Positions 16,953-25,816 of a stretch of 37,329 nt of DNA are shown here, piece after piece (the stretch's first letter is position 1; each line of letters starts with the position of its first letter). The translations under genes and the position numbers were made by a program. The stretch covers positions 1 to 37,329 of the forward strand of contig NZ_CAMVPU010000037.1 of the NCBI RefSeq assembly GCF_947169445.1, read 5' to 3'. The DNA is from an uncultured Butyrivibrio sp. Its GTDB lineage: Bacteria > Bacillota > Clostridia > Lachnospirales > Lachnospiraceae. The notes under the pieces are model-generated. The model was not told where the DNA came from. It did no database searches and was given only the letters and a program-made list of their open reading frames with translations.

Positions 16953-17171
16953 ACCAGGAGTAAAAAAAGGAACAACACTTCTTGTGTCATTCCTTTGTAT
17001 CTGTACTACACAATTCCATATAGTATTACTCTTCCTGTCACAGTTGATATGTATTGTAGATGCTGGTACTTTCACACCATCCATTATTAAATCAGAGATG
17101 TTATGAGCAAACTTCATAGCTTCGCAGGAAACCTTTTCATTGAAAGTTGATGGAATATCGTGTTTAAGTGT
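16953..17171. other. Gene-free stretch with a long frame following the polyferredoxin stop
   Basis: No supported gene is seen here. On the minus strand the frame of the polyferredoxin gene stays open for about 75 codons after its TGA, up to a TAG at 16944-16946. It contains an internal ATG that would give 57 residues, but a terminator lies inside that frame. Confidence 0.4.
16962..16996 (-). terminator. Terminator of the redox cassette
   Basis: On the minus strand AAAGGAA..ACAC pairs with GTGT..TTCCTTT and runs into seven T residues. Confidence 0.75.
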
Positions 17172-18059
17172 TCACTCGCTTGCAGCTCGCACTAGTGTAG
17201 CTGTTTTATTAGTATTAAAACTAAGCGCTCCTTTAGGACATGCCTTAACGCACTCGCCACATCTTATGCATTCTGTGCTATTGGGGGTTACTACGGGGTC
17301 TACATTCATTTTGCAGGTGCGCGCACATGCTCCGCAGTGTACACAGGCACTTTCATTAAAAGACATTTTAAGAAGGCTCACCCTCTGGAACAGCGCATAA
17401 AATGCGCCAAGAGGGCACACATATTTACAAAAGGGTCTGTATATAAAAACAGATGCCGCTACACAGACAATAAGTATAATTACCTTCCATCTAAACAAAG
17501 CTCCCACTGTCGTTTTTATAGAACTGTCCAAAAGGACAAGAGGGATTCCTGCCTCAAGTGTACCTACCGGGCATATATACTTGCAAAAAAAAGGAAATCC
17601 TACGCCAAGCTCTGTTCTGTAAAAGAATGGAAGTGCAAATACAAAAAGAAGTAAAAACACATACTTAAAATATCTGAGCGTTTTGTCAATCTTATCCGGA
17701 ACCTTGATCTTAGGCGTTGGTATCATATAAAGGAGTTCTTGTATGAGTCCAAAAAGGCAAAGCCATCCGCAGATAAATCTTCCAACTAAAAGTCCTATGG
17801 CGGATAGATACCCAACAACGTAAAATGCAAATTTCCTTTTTCTGGTATCAAAAACAGACTGCATGGCTCCTATAGGGCACGCTCCTAAAGCTCCCGGACA
17901 AGAATAACAGTTCATCCCCGGAACGCAGAAATTTTTAAGTGGTCCCTTATAGATTGATGCAGTTAAAAAACCCTTCAAATAACCATTTGAAAGTATTCCC
18001 CAGGTAGTCTGAACGCCTTTTCTTATTATTCGATGCTTTTTAGCATTTTTATCAGCCAA
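17172..18059 (-). CDS. Membrane 4Fe-4S polyferredoxin (NapH/CcoG-like)
   Basis: This 295-residue integral membrane iron-sulfur protein probably relays electrons across or to the outer face of the membrane. It has about five membrane segments. Cysteine motifs run through it: CYSCPGALGACPIG near the N-terminus, CGWLCLFG, CPVGTLE, CKYVCPLG, then a C-terminal pair of 4Fe-4S motifs, CVHCGACARTCKMNVDP and CIRCGECVKACPKGA. The start is TTG at 18059, overlapping the end of the CXXC protein gene by 8 bases, so translation is probably coupled. The TlpA-like lipoprotein two genes upstream suggests that it feeds reducing power to an extracytoplasmic thiol system. Confidence 0.88.
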   Translation of the reverse strand: MADKNAKKHRIIRKGVQTTWGILSNGYLKGFLTASIYKGPLKNFCVPGMNCYSCPGALGACPIGAMQSVFDTRKRKFAFYVVGYLSAIGLLVGRFICGWLCLFGLIQELLYMIPTPKIKVPDKIDKTLRYFKYVFLLLFVFALPFFYRTELGVGFPFFCKYICPVGTLEAGIPLVLLDSSIKTTVGALFRWKVIILIVCVAASVFIYRPFCKYVCPLGAFYALFQRVSLLKMSFNESACVHCGACARTCKMNVDPVVTPNSTECIRCGECVKACPKGALSFNTNKTATLVRAASE

Positions 18060-18198
18060 TTCCGATACACTCCATACATATGCTGGTTGCTTTTTTATTT
18101 ACTGTTTTTGCTTCTCCTGTGCTGATACCATAAATACATGATGAAATGGCCAGTATAAGGAGAATAATTGTTACATAAAAAGGCATAGTCTTTTTCAT
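18052..18198 (-). CDS. CD1871A-like CXXC membrane micro-protein
   Basis: This is a 48-residue protein with one membrane helix (about residues 6-25) and a C-terminal SICMECIGIG, i.e. CxxC in the conserved tail of the CD1871A family. The family is known to sit between thioredoxin-like and 4Fe-4S genes in clostridia, as here. The ATG at 18198 follows GGAGG by 5 bases. The end overlaps the polyferredoxin start. A longer frame in another phase at 18052-18375 is only a shadow. Its role is not established; passing electrons between the iron-sulfur protein and the lipoprotein is plausible. Confidence 0.85.
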   Translation of the reverse strand: MKKTMPFYVTIILLILAISSCIYGISTGEAKTVNKKATSICMECIGIG

Positions 18199-18211
18199 TA
18201 GAGCCTCCATA

Positions 18212-18799
18212 TCAGTCCTCTTGTGAAAGATAACTGTTAATAATTTCCTCCCACTCGTCACTGGTCTTACTTCCGATTTCCGGACCACCAAGAAGATTTC
18301 CATCTGAGTCCAGGAAAAATGTTGTGGGCACATATTGAATCTTAAGATTCTCCATAAGTTCAACCGGAGATACAAGAACAGGATAAGTTATCTTTGTATC
18401 ATTAATAATAGATATCGCATCATCAATTACATCTTCATCATAATTTCCATTATTATCACATACATCGCTGGTAAGCCCAACTATTTCAAATCCCTGGTCT
18501 TTATATTTTCTTTCAATCTCTCCAAGATCAGGCATTTCTCTGATACATGGACCGCAGAAGGTTCCCCATACGTTGATCATTGTAACCTTATTTTCTTTGA
18601 TATAATCAGAAAGCTCTACATCATTAAGCTCCAGATCCATAACCACACCGTTCATAAGTAACGTTCCAACAGACTCATCACTACCAGAAGTAATTTTAGA
18701 AATATCTGCCTTAGCTTCCAACTGCTCATCTTCACCACACCCTGCCAATACGCCAAGTGAAAGCACTCCCGTAAGTAATAAAATTACAAATTTATTCAT
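18212..18799 (-). CDS. TlpA/ResA-like thioredoxin lipoprotein
   Basis: This 195-residue extracytoplasmic thiol-disulfide protein has a signal peptide that ends in a lipobox (LGVLAGC, Cys20), followed by an acidic spacer. The thioredoxin fold starts near residue 60, with MINVWGTFCGPC carrying the active-site C-G-P-C. VPTTFFLDSDGN holds the cis-proline. The start at 18799 is chosen because GGAGGGAG lies 5 bases upstream and the signal peptide then begins properly; a frame to 18820 would add seven residues. It is the first gene of the three-gene redox cassette. Confidence 0.9.
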   Translation of the reverse strand: MNKFVILLLTGVLSLGVLAGCGEDEQLEAKADISKITSGSDESVGTLLMNGVVMDLELNDVELSDYIKENKVTMINVWGTFCGPCIREMPDLGEIERKYKDQGFEIVGLTSDVCDNNGNYDEDVIDDAISIINDTKITYPVLVSPVELMENLKIQYVPTTFFLDSDGNLLGGPEIGSKTSDEWEEIINSYLSQED

Positions 18800-18877
18800 G
18801 ATACTCCCTCCATGTCTCAATGTCCCAATATCTCCATATTTTCCAGTGTAGCCATTTCACATTCTTTTTCATAAGAA

Positions 18878-21259
18878 TCATGCTGCATCGTCCTGCGCAT
18901 ATTCTTCAAGAAGTTTATCATAGGCACCAATAGCTTCATTAAATCTGTCAATTACATCCTGAGGTTCATAAAGTCCGTTTTCATCAGCCTTAACACCCTC
19001 AAGCTGCAAGCTTAGAATTCCGGGCGGGTTATTAAGCTCCAGGAAAGACTCTCCTCTTAGCTGGCTCGTTTTCTGGTATACCAGATCAATACTGATCTTC
19101 TCATTGCCGGCGTCGTCCTTCCATCTGCAAAAAACTATCTTGGAACCAACAGGCGTACGCTCAATAGCTTCAGGAAGATAATAGTCCTCAACACCAAGCA
19201 CTGACATTACAGGTGTAAGGTTAGAATCATGACCGCAAAGGAAAGTGAACTCCCTTCCTTCTGTCTCAAGCTCTTTTAACATCTCTTCGAGTATTGGATG
19301 AGCCAGATTTGCTGCTACAGATGGAGATGCAAACAGGCAGTCCACATATAAATCCTTAATTTCACAGATAGCCTTCCAGTCATCATCAGTAAGATCGTGT
19401 CCAAAGGCAGCATCCCTCTGATCTGCAATTTCATAGTACTGAAGAACAAGTGCATCACTCACCTTACATGCAAGATTTAGTGATCCTGATACTGAAGGCT
19501 CTTTACCCTCCTCAATTGTAAATACTGAATCATCTGTGACAAATCCGGTAAACTTGCCGCTTTTGAAGTCATCCGAGTTCTTAACATCTATAACCTCTTC
19601 AAGCAGGGCGTAATTATCGGAAAGCCCTTCAATATAGGCATCATAGCCAGCATGAATTTCTGTATCTGCAGCTTTGGCATATTCATCTGATACGAAGGTA
19701 AATACAGGATTAAATACAGGATCCATGGTATCAAATTCAGCATGATACTCAATTTCTGTGTCATTCGCAGGCAAAAGACCTGCAGCAAAGAACCTGGCTG
19801 TTGCTATAGTCCGCTGCTTGGAGTTGGCGTAAATGCGAATCTTACCTTCCTCCGGCCTGTAATTTGGTTCAAAGAATCCTTCTGATTCAAGCCATTTTCT
19901 AAAGTACTGTCCCATCTGCACCTCAAGATTTCCTCCCCGGACAGATAACTGACTGGTTGGTGCAGACCATTCAAACCATTTATTAGGTGTTATCGTATCA
20001 AGCTGCGATCCTTCCACGGATAAAGGTGCTCGCATGTTGTGCCGGCTCAGCACTACAACCTGCTCAAGGCTGTAACCCTCTCTTGAAATTGTTGTTCTGA
20101 CATTTTTAGAAGATGTCGTATTACCAGGAAACTGAATTATATTGCTCCCGGATTCTTCCTGGGTCTTTGCTTCTTCTGTGACTTTTGGTTCAACAAACTG
20201 CTGATCTGCTTTTTTAACAGAATCAGGATAGATCTTAAGAAAGTCGTTTCTCATAGAAACAGGCTCGTAGCCCATCTGCTTATAATCTTTTGACTTTTCA
20301 GCAAAGTCCTGCTTTCCCCATTCTCTATCTGCATCATCAGCCACTACCATGTAGGCCTTAGACGGATATGGGTTTCGCTTATCCAGAGCATAGTTCATCA
20401 TACTGGTATCACTGCCGCTGTTTCCAAAAGCAAGAACCGGATACTTTCCTATCTCCCTTTCGATCCATATAGTCTTATTGGCATTTAAGTTCTTCTGGAT
20501 AAAGCCTCCGGTAAAAACAAGTTCATCTCCATCCGCATACTTGTAATCCATATTTGAAAAGACACCCTCATTTCCTTTGACCTTAACTTCAAACTCAGTA
20601 CCAATAACATGAGAGGGTAAAACATACTCAGCGATAGGTGAGTTTGCAACGATTGCCCTTGAAGTAGTGCGCTCTGTTCCACTTACTACATAAACAGTAA
20701 AATCGTTGTCATAAAGGTATTTGACAACCTCCACCATAGGCAGATAAAAACCATCAATATATCGCATATTAATAAAACTGTCCGTCTGCTTTTGCCCAAA
20801 TTCCACAGCATAGTCATAAAGTTCATTGATTGTCAACCCTGCATAAGCCTTTGCAAAGTTCCTGGCAAGCTCTTCTCCCGCTGTGTAACCTGGTCTTATC
20901 TCTGCAGCAGCAGCTTTAAGTTCATCCGATACCCTTTCAGGATGATCTATCAGACAATAATTAATAAACATCATTGTATCGTAATAGGTATAAAAAGTCT
21001 CGCAGGTAAGGGTACCATCCATATCAAATACAGCAATGCGATCCTCCTTAGGAATAAAGTATTCTGTATCCTTTTTGTCAATAACCCTGGAAACATAGTC
21101 TCGAAGGCTATCCGCTACGGCCGAGTCAGCTGTCCAATATTCAGAAAGAGGCTTTTTGGTCTTCTCCCCGCATCCTGTAAATACTACGCAGCTAAGCAGC
21201 ATTATAACGGTAAGCAATATAGATAATACTTTCTTAAATCTCGTAAAAACAGCGTTCAT
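18878..21259 (-). CDS. Lipoprotein fusing a HAD phosphatase and a histidine acid phosphatase
   Basis: This 793-residue surface lipoprotein (lipobox VFTGC, Cys30) carries two unrelated phosphatase domains. Domain 1 (about 70-345) is HAD: VFDMDGTLT with nucleophile Asp79 and Asp81, VVSGTERT as motif 2 and FGNSGSDTSMM as the acidic motif 4. After a Glu/Lys/Ser-rich linker (350-392), domain 2 is a histidine acid phosphatase of phytase type: R406-H-x-x-R410-x-P412, with nucleophile His407 and a later HDSN. In that motif the usual glycine after RH is Asn. Both active sites look intact. It probably scavenges phosphate from extracellular esters. The start at 21259 is chosen for the GGAGGT seven bases upstream; a frame to 21274 would place that site inside the gene. 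Confidence 0.88.
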   Translation of the reverse strand: MNAVFTRFKKVLSILLTVIMLLSCVVFTGCGEKTKKPLSEYWTADSAVADSLRDYVSRVIDKKDTEYFIPKEDRIAVFDMDGTLTCETFYTYYDTMMFINYCLIDHPERVSDELKAAAAEIRPGYTAGEELARNFAKAYAGLTINELYDYAVEFGQKQTDSFINMRYIDGFYLPMVEVVKYLYDNDFTVYVVSGTERTTSRAIVANSPIAEYVLPSHVIGTEFEVKVKGNEGVFSNMDYKYADGDELVFTGGFIQKNLNANKTIWIEREIGKYPVLAFGNSGSDTSMMNYALDKRNPYPSKAYMVVADDADREWGKQDFAEKSKDYKQMGYEPVSMRNDFLKIYPDSVKKADQQFVEPKVTEEAKTQEESGSNIIQFPGNTTSSKNVRTTISREGYSLEQVVVLSRHNMRAPLSVEGSQLDTITPNKWFEWSAPTSQLSVRGGNLEVQMGQYFRKWLESEGFFEPNYRPEEGKIRIYANSKQRTIATARFFAAGLLPANDTEIEYHAEFDTMDPVFNPVFTFVSDEYAKAADTEIHAGYDAYIEGLSDNYALLEEVIDVKNSDDFKSGKFTGFVTDDSVFTIEEGKEPSVSGSLNLACKVSDALVLQYYEIADQRDAAFGHDLTDDDWKAICEIKDLYVDCLFASPSVAANLAHPILEEMLKELETEGREFTFLCGHDSNLTPVMSVLGVEDYYLPEAIERTPVGSKIVFCRWKDDAGNEKISIDLVYQKTSQLRGESFLELNNPPGILSLQLEGVKADENGLYEPQDVIDRFNEAIGAYDKLLEEYAQDDAA

Positions 21260-21288
21260 TTTGCGTACCTCCAATTATCCATGGAATT

Positions 21289-21294
21289 ATTTTA
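21289..21294 (-). promoter_or_regulatory. Extended -10 of the phosphatase lipoprotein gene
   Basis: TAAAAT preceded by TGG lies about 30 bases before the chosen start. No good -35 is seen at the normal distance. Confidence 0.4.
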
Positions 21295-21342
21295 CCATTT
21301 CACGTATATATTTTTTGTAAAAATAGTATAAATTTGCACTCA

Positions 21343-21381
21343 AAAACCAGGCAAGATGTAAAAAAAACATCTGCCTGGTTT
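21343..21381 (-). terminator. Terminator of tyrS
   Basis: AACCAGGCAGATGT pairs with ACATCTTGCCTGGTT (one bulge) around a T-rich loop, and a T-run follows on the minus strand. Confidence 0.85.
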
Positions 21382-21442
21382 AACGCTTTTACATTACATA
21401 CAATTGAATGAGACAGTATACTGATTTTTGTCGATATCGTTG

Positions 21443-22663
21443 TTAGAATGTTACCTTCTTGAAAGATTTCTTGCCCTTACGAACCATAACACCCTGCGCG
21501 AATACATCCTTACCATAGATCGCCTTAACGTCAGTAACCTTCTCTTCATTAAAGGTTACGCCGCCCTGCTCAACTGCACGTCTAGCTTCGCTTCTTGTGC
21601 TGCAAAGGCCTGCTGAAACGAGAACCTGAAGGATATCAACTACTCCATCTCTGAAATCCTCTTCCTTGAGTGATGTAGCAGGAACATTACTCATATCTCC
21701 GCCACCAGCAAAAAGAGCTCTTGCAGCATCCTGAGCCTTAGTAGCTTCCTCTTTTCCATGAACAAGGCTTGTAAGCTCGAATGCAAGGATTTCCTTCTTC
21801 TCATTGATGCGGGAATCATCCCACTTCTCCATCTCAAGAATCTCTTCGATAGGAATAAATGTGAGCATCTTGATACATTTATCAACGTCAGCATCTCCAA
21901 CATTTCTCCAGTACTGGTAGAAATCATATGGTGATGTCTTTTCAGGATCAAGCCATACAGCATTTCCTGCAGTCTTACCCATCTTCTTACCCTGAGAATC
22001 TGTAAGAAGAGTGATTGTCATTGCGTGTGCATCCTTACCAAGCTTTCTTCTGATAAGCTCTGTACCGCCCAGCATATTGCTCCACTGGTCATCGCCACCA
22101 AACTCAAGATTACAGTTGTACTTCTGGAACATGTAATAGAAGTCATAGGACTGCATGATCATGTAGTTAAATTCAAGGAATGAAAGTCCCTTCTCCATAC
22201 GCTGCTTGTAGCACTCAGCTCTAAGCATGTTATTAACTGAGAAGCAAGCACCAACCTCTCTAAGAAGTTCAATGTAATTAAGGTTCATGAGCCAGTCGGC
22301 ATTGTTGACCATCATAGCCTTACCTTCACCGAAATCGATGAATTTCTCCATCTGCTTTTTGAAGCACTCTGCGTTGTGATCAATGTCTTCTCTTGTGAGC
22401 ATCTTTCTCATGTCGGTTCTGCCTGATGGGTCACCGATCATAGTTGTACCGCCACCTATAAGGGCGATTGGCTTGTTACCAGCCATCTGAAGTCTCTTCA
22501 TAAGAGTAAGAGCCATGAAATGACCTGCTGTAAGAGAATCAGCTGTACAGTCAAAGCCAATATAGAATGTAGCCTTTCCTGTATTAACAAGTTCTCTGAT
22601 CTGCTCTTCGTCTGTTACCTGGGCAATAAGTCCTCTTGCCTTAAGTTCTTCAAAAATCTGCAT
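21443..22663 (-). CDS. tyrS: Tyrosyl-tRNA synthetase
   Basis: This 406-residue class I synthetase charges tRNA-Tyr. The ATP-binding HIGH counterpart is TAGHFMAL in GFDCTADSLTAGHFMAL, and the KMSKS loop appears as KMGKT. The catalytic domain is followed by an S4-like RNA-binding domain at the C-terminus (LVSAGLCSTRSEARRAVEQGGV). The length is standard. GGAGG precedes the ATG. Expression is under a T-box leader whose specifier reads UAC, a tyrosine codon, which agrees with the enzyme. Confidence 0.95.
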   Translation of the reverse strand: MQIFEELKARGLIAQVTDEEQIRELVNTGKATFYIGFDCTADSLTAGHFMALTLMKRLQMAGNKPIALIGGGTTMIGDPSGRTDMRKMLTREDIDHNAECFKKQMEKFIDFGEGKAMMVNNADWLMNLNYIELLREVGACFSVNNMLRAECYKQRMEKGLSFLEFNYMIMQSYDFYYMFQKYNCNLEFGGDDQWSNMLGGTELIRRKLGKDAHAMTITLLTDSQGKKMGKTAGNAVWLDPEKTSPYDFYQYWRNVGDADVDKCIKMLTFIPIEEILEMEKWDDSRINEKKEILAFELTSLVHGKEEATKAQDAARALFAGGGDMSNVPATSLKEEDFRDGVVDILQVLVSAGLCSTRSEARRAVEQGGVTFNEEKVTDVKAIYGKDVFAQGVMVRKGKKSFKKVTF

Positions 22664-23044
22664 ATAGCACCTCCAAAATATGATAGTGGTTGCGAAAAGG
22701 ATACTTCCGCTGCACTAGCTTCGAAAAAACCTCAGCAAGTGCTCTACACCAAAAAGTCCTCCGCAACCTTACGATTGCGAAGGACGAAATAATCGTGTTA
22801 CCACCTTCATTCGCGCATAATTCGCACCATGCGCCTCAGTAAGTACAGTCTACATAAACTGTAAACGATACTCTTTTGATATAACGGTCAATCCCGTCAA
22901 AGCCTACTATTCATGCAACAAAATTCAGCTCTGAAGCTCACGGAGGTATTCATAATTGCTCTTAACATACGCCTCTCACCACCCGGCAATTCTCTGTTGT
23001 CAGCCTGCAATTCTTACTTATTCCGATCAAAGCCTTTTCAATAT
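22664..23044 (-). promoter_or_regulatory. T-box leader of tyrS
   Basis: A leader of about 380 bases ends in the conserved T-box core TGAAGGTGGTAA (22798-22809, minus strand), followed by a terminator at 22751-22785. The likely specifier is UAC within GAAUACC (22946-22948), matching tyrosine. The expected behaviour is that uncharged tRNA-Tyr stabilises the antiterminator and permits tyrS transcription. No other gene lies in this stretch. Confidence 0.88.
22751..22785 (-). terminator. Conditional terminator of the tyrS T-box
   Basis: GUCCUUCGCAA pairs with UUGCGGAGGAC (11 pairs) and is followed by five T residues. Confidence 0.88.
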
Positions 23045-23050
23045 AAACAA

Positions 23051-23079
23051 ATTTTAGTTAACACAGTAAAAAAAGTCAA
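23051..23079 (-). promoter_or_regulatory. Promoter of tyrS
   Basis: On the minus strand TTGACT (23074-23079) and TAAAAT (23051-23056) are 17 bases apart. Initiation would fall near 23044, at the start of the T-box leader. Confidence 0.75.
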
Positions 23080-23111
23080 CTACCAAATTAGTATAATACT
23101 ATTATTTCAGC

Positions 23112-24989
23112 TCATTCAATTTCAACCCATACAACAGGTCTTATGGCTCCTCCAGGTTTATTAACAGTTTTTTCATCTAATATTATTTCTCCATCCTCAG
23201 TAACTATAGGAGCAGTCAGGCTTTTTATTCCCGCTTCCCCTCTTAGCCACCACCAGGAGGATCTATATCCCTTCATATCCCAGTTATTGGCTTTACTTGG
23301 GGTATTGATATTAACTCCGTTATAGATGGCCATATCCGTAATGGCAAGTTCTCTTTCCTTATCGTTATCAAATATTTCCAAAGCCTGCGCCGATGACAGA
23401 AGACTAATAATATCTCCATCTAGTGGTACTATTAATTCTTTTTCTTTTTTACTGAATATATTCGTAAACTTATTGGAATTAAGAAGTTTTCTTAAATCAC
23501 ACTCTTCCCAGCTTATTTCCACATGCCTTTGGTTATACCAGCTTCCTGCAATACCATATTCAGACAAAAGACAAACTCTGTCATTTTCTTTATAAACAAC
23601 AACCCATGTCATCCTCTCTTTCCCGATATGGGATTTCTGAGTATCGTAGCGTCCAAATAAAACCGTATCTCCGACTTCAGCGTTATTAATAGCATTCACT
23701 TCCGAGATATATTCTTTATTTTGCAAAACGCCTCTAACAATAAATACAATCACACCTGTAAAAACTATTACGCCCAAAATGTAAACAATCTTCTTTTTCC
23801 CTGTATTAAAATTCTTTTTTTCAAAAGAAATAATTCTCGGAAGTCTAATGCAGAAACTCTTTTCCCGAACTTTTTTCACAAGGAAATTTATCGGAATTCC
23901 TATAATAATGCCGCATATTATGCTGGATATTATAACTATGAAAAATCTTTGCAAATATGTCATACCTTTTTCAACAAGTACGACATTAACCAAATAGCCA
24001 TGGATCAGAAAAATAGAAAGCGTAAATTTCCCAATAAAAGAAAGCCCCTTATTATGAATAGATATTTTCATATTTAGAAGCATTACAAAGGTCATAAAAA
24101 CAAGACAGGTACATGACTGCACAATTAGCGTGATCAGCGCATAAATCGTTCCAAGTGGTCTGCTTTCCAGATAATATCCAAAATGATCATTTGCATAAAC
24201 AGATCCAAACACTAACATAATAAGAGCAATCGATATTACCAAAAGCAGCCCTTTATATTTATTTCTCATAAAGCTCTCAATTTTGTCCCTGAATCTGGCA
24301 AAAAAGGCTCCGTAAATAAAGCAAATAGTGGAATTATACCACCACTCACCTCTAAACCAGTGAACCTTTCCGTTTTCCGGATCATGTCCCTGAAGTAAGC
24401 TAAAAGAAATCAGACACACCGAAGCCACCGCCAACAAGAAAAGCGCGATATCTCTATTTTTCAAAAGCGAAAACAACAAAAAGAAAGCCAGATAGAGAAT
24501 GATTATTTCAATCACAAACCATCCATTGCTGTTAATCAGAACTATTCCGGAGATTTCTTTTACGAGCGAAACAAAATCTTTTGTTTTATGGAGTACTAAA
24601 ATCTCATAAAGGATAATTATGAAATTTGTGATCCAGAAAGGAATTAAAACCGAAGAAAGCCTCTTACATAAAAATAAATCCAGATAATTATTTTTCCTAT
24701 AAATGCTGGTGATAAGCCCGAATCCGGAAAAGAAAAAGAAAACAGATGTAAATAAGAAGCCAATATAATTAAACAAAGTTATCGGCCCTAAATTATGGCT
24801 TCCATAGACTGTTACCTGCTGGGTAACATGATGGATCATAATAGCAATGCAGGCAAAAACCTGAATGCTTTTGGTCTGATCAGCATCAAGAAAACAAGGC
24901 GAAAATTCTCCTTTTTTAGAGATTTTCGCCCTGTAGAATGTAAAAGCAAATAATAACAATGGATAAATTAAAAGAATAATCTCATTCAT
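23112..24989 (-). CDS. Acyltransferase 3 membrane protein fused to a DUF6273-like extracellular domain
   Basis: This 625-residue protein has about ten membrane spans (1-375) homologous to the acyltransferase at 4229-5458. DADQTKSIQVFACIAIMIHH corresponds to EQTKAFQGFLAICIMLHH there, and RGEWWYN is identical. After a basic stretch, one more helix (about 398-418) leads to a C-terminal domain of about 200 residues: GDTVLFGRYD, WVVVYKENDRVCLLSEYGI, WEECDLRKLLNSNKF and a closing RPVVWVEI. That pattern fits DUF6273, a domain common on Lachnospiraceae surface proteins whose function I cannot name. Its position implies that it lies outside the cell. Acylation of a surface polymer is a family-based guess. 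Confidence 0.82.
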   Translation of the reverse strand: MNEIILLIYPLLLFAFTFYRAKISKKGEFSPCFLDADQTKSIQVFACIAIMIHHVTQQVTVYGSHNLGPITLFNYIGFLFTSVFFFFSGFGLITSIYRKNNYLDLFLCKRLSSVLIPFWITNFIIILYEILVLHKTKDFVSLVKEISGIVLINSNGWFVIEIIILYLAFFLLFSLLKNRDIALFLLAVASVCLISFSLLQGHDPENGKVHWFRGEWWYNSTICFIYGAFFARFRDKIESFMRNKYKGLLLVISIALIMLVFGSVYANDHFGYYLESRPLGTIYALITLIVQSCTCLVFMTFVMLLNMKISIHNKGLSFIGKFTLSIFLIHGYLVNVVLVEKGMTYLQRFFIVIISSIICGIIIGIPINFLVKKVREKSFCIRLPRIISFEKKNFNTGKKKIVYILGVIVFTGVIVFIVRGVLQNKEYISEVNAINNAEVGDTVLFGRYDTQKSHIGKERMTWVVVYKENDRVCLLSEYGIAGSWYNQRHVEISWEECDLRKLLNSNKFTNIFSKKEKELIVPLDGDIISLLSSAQALEIFDNDKERELAITDMAIYNGVNINTPSKANNWDMKGYRSSWWWLRGEAGIKSLTAPIVTEDGEIILDEKTVNKPGGAIRPVVWVEIE

Positions 24990-25094
24990 ATCAGGTCCAA
25001 ACCAGTTGTCATTTTATCGATTATACATTAACTATGTTACACATTTATAGTATCACATTGTATTTGCCAATACCATGAACAATATAAATTTTCT

Positions 25095-25811
25095 TTATTC
25101 CACTGTCACATTACCCAGATCACATTTTACCTTGATCGTACCGGCATTTCCTGTCTGAGAAAAATTGCCTTTATAGGAATCAGAACCGATTGAAATATTT
25201 CCAAGAGATGCCTCAGCGGTTATAGAAAAGTCTTTTAAATTGCCATCTACATCAATTTCAATATTACCGAGATTAGCCTCAATATCTATATCCTTGCAGT
25301 CACATTTCCCAAGATTAATATCACCAAGATTAGCTACAACGTTTATCTTGTCCGCCACAATACTGCTTGCCTTAAGGCTACCAAGGGCGCTGTCTATAGT
25401 AATTGTATCAGCACTTAAATTACCAAGACTTACATCACCAAGGCTAAGCGTAATGGCAAAAGAAGTAAGTTTAGTATTAGCAGGAATGAACACTGTCAGA
25501 TCATTGTCTTCACGAATAGCTTTTCTATTATTTTTATTATCAGGCTGCTTAATAGTTATTGTTTTGGAATTGGTGCTGTATTCAACCTTGGGACAAAGCT
25601 TTTCAGATCCGGAATAATCAACTCCAAAAGAGTCCCCTTCCTTAAGCTTAATATCCATCAGTGATCCATCAATTACAATATTCTCAACGTTCTTACCATA
25701 CTCCTCACTAAAACTTGTGGACTTATCCGTAGAATAAATATATTTAAAAAATCCAAACACAATAGCTCCTATCGTTATCATAGTCAGTATAAAAAGATAT
25801 ATCTTTTTCAT
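25095..25811 (-). CDS. DUF4097-type beta-helix surface protein
   Basis: This 238-residue protein has an N-terminal hydrophobic anchor or uncleaved signal (residues 3-25). The body repeats short strands with the theme LGNISI/LGDISLG about every 20 residues (ITLSLGDVSLGNL, ANLGDINLG, ANLGNIEID, ASLGNISIG, CDLGNVTVE). This is the DUF4097 right-handed beta-helix pattern. It is the last gene of a PadR-DUF1700-DUF4097 operon, an arrangement frequent in Firmicutes and linked by inference to envelope stress or membrane-active agents. The gap to the DUF1700 gene is 5 bp. Confidence 0.87.
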   Translation of the reverse strand: MKKIYLFILTMITIGAIVFGFFKYIYSTDKSTSFSEEYGKNVENIVIDGSLMDIKLKEGDSFGVDYSGSEKLCPKVEYSTNSKTITIKQPDNKNNRKAIREDNDLTVFIPANTKLTSFAITLSLGDVSLGNLSADTITIDSALGSLKASSIVADKINVVANLGDINLGKCDCKDIDIEANLGNIEIDVDGNLKDFSITAEASLGNISIGSDSYKGNFSQTGNAGTIKVKCDLGNVTVE

Positions 25812-25816
25812 GGCAG

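Noticed and set aside
16944..17171. In-frame continuation of the polyferredoxin gene beyond its TGA for about 75 codons, suggesting stop read-through
   Set aside because: A terminator lies inside the frame, no selenocysteine-type hairpin is evident after the TGA, and the polyferredoxin ends normally after its last 4Fe-4S motif.
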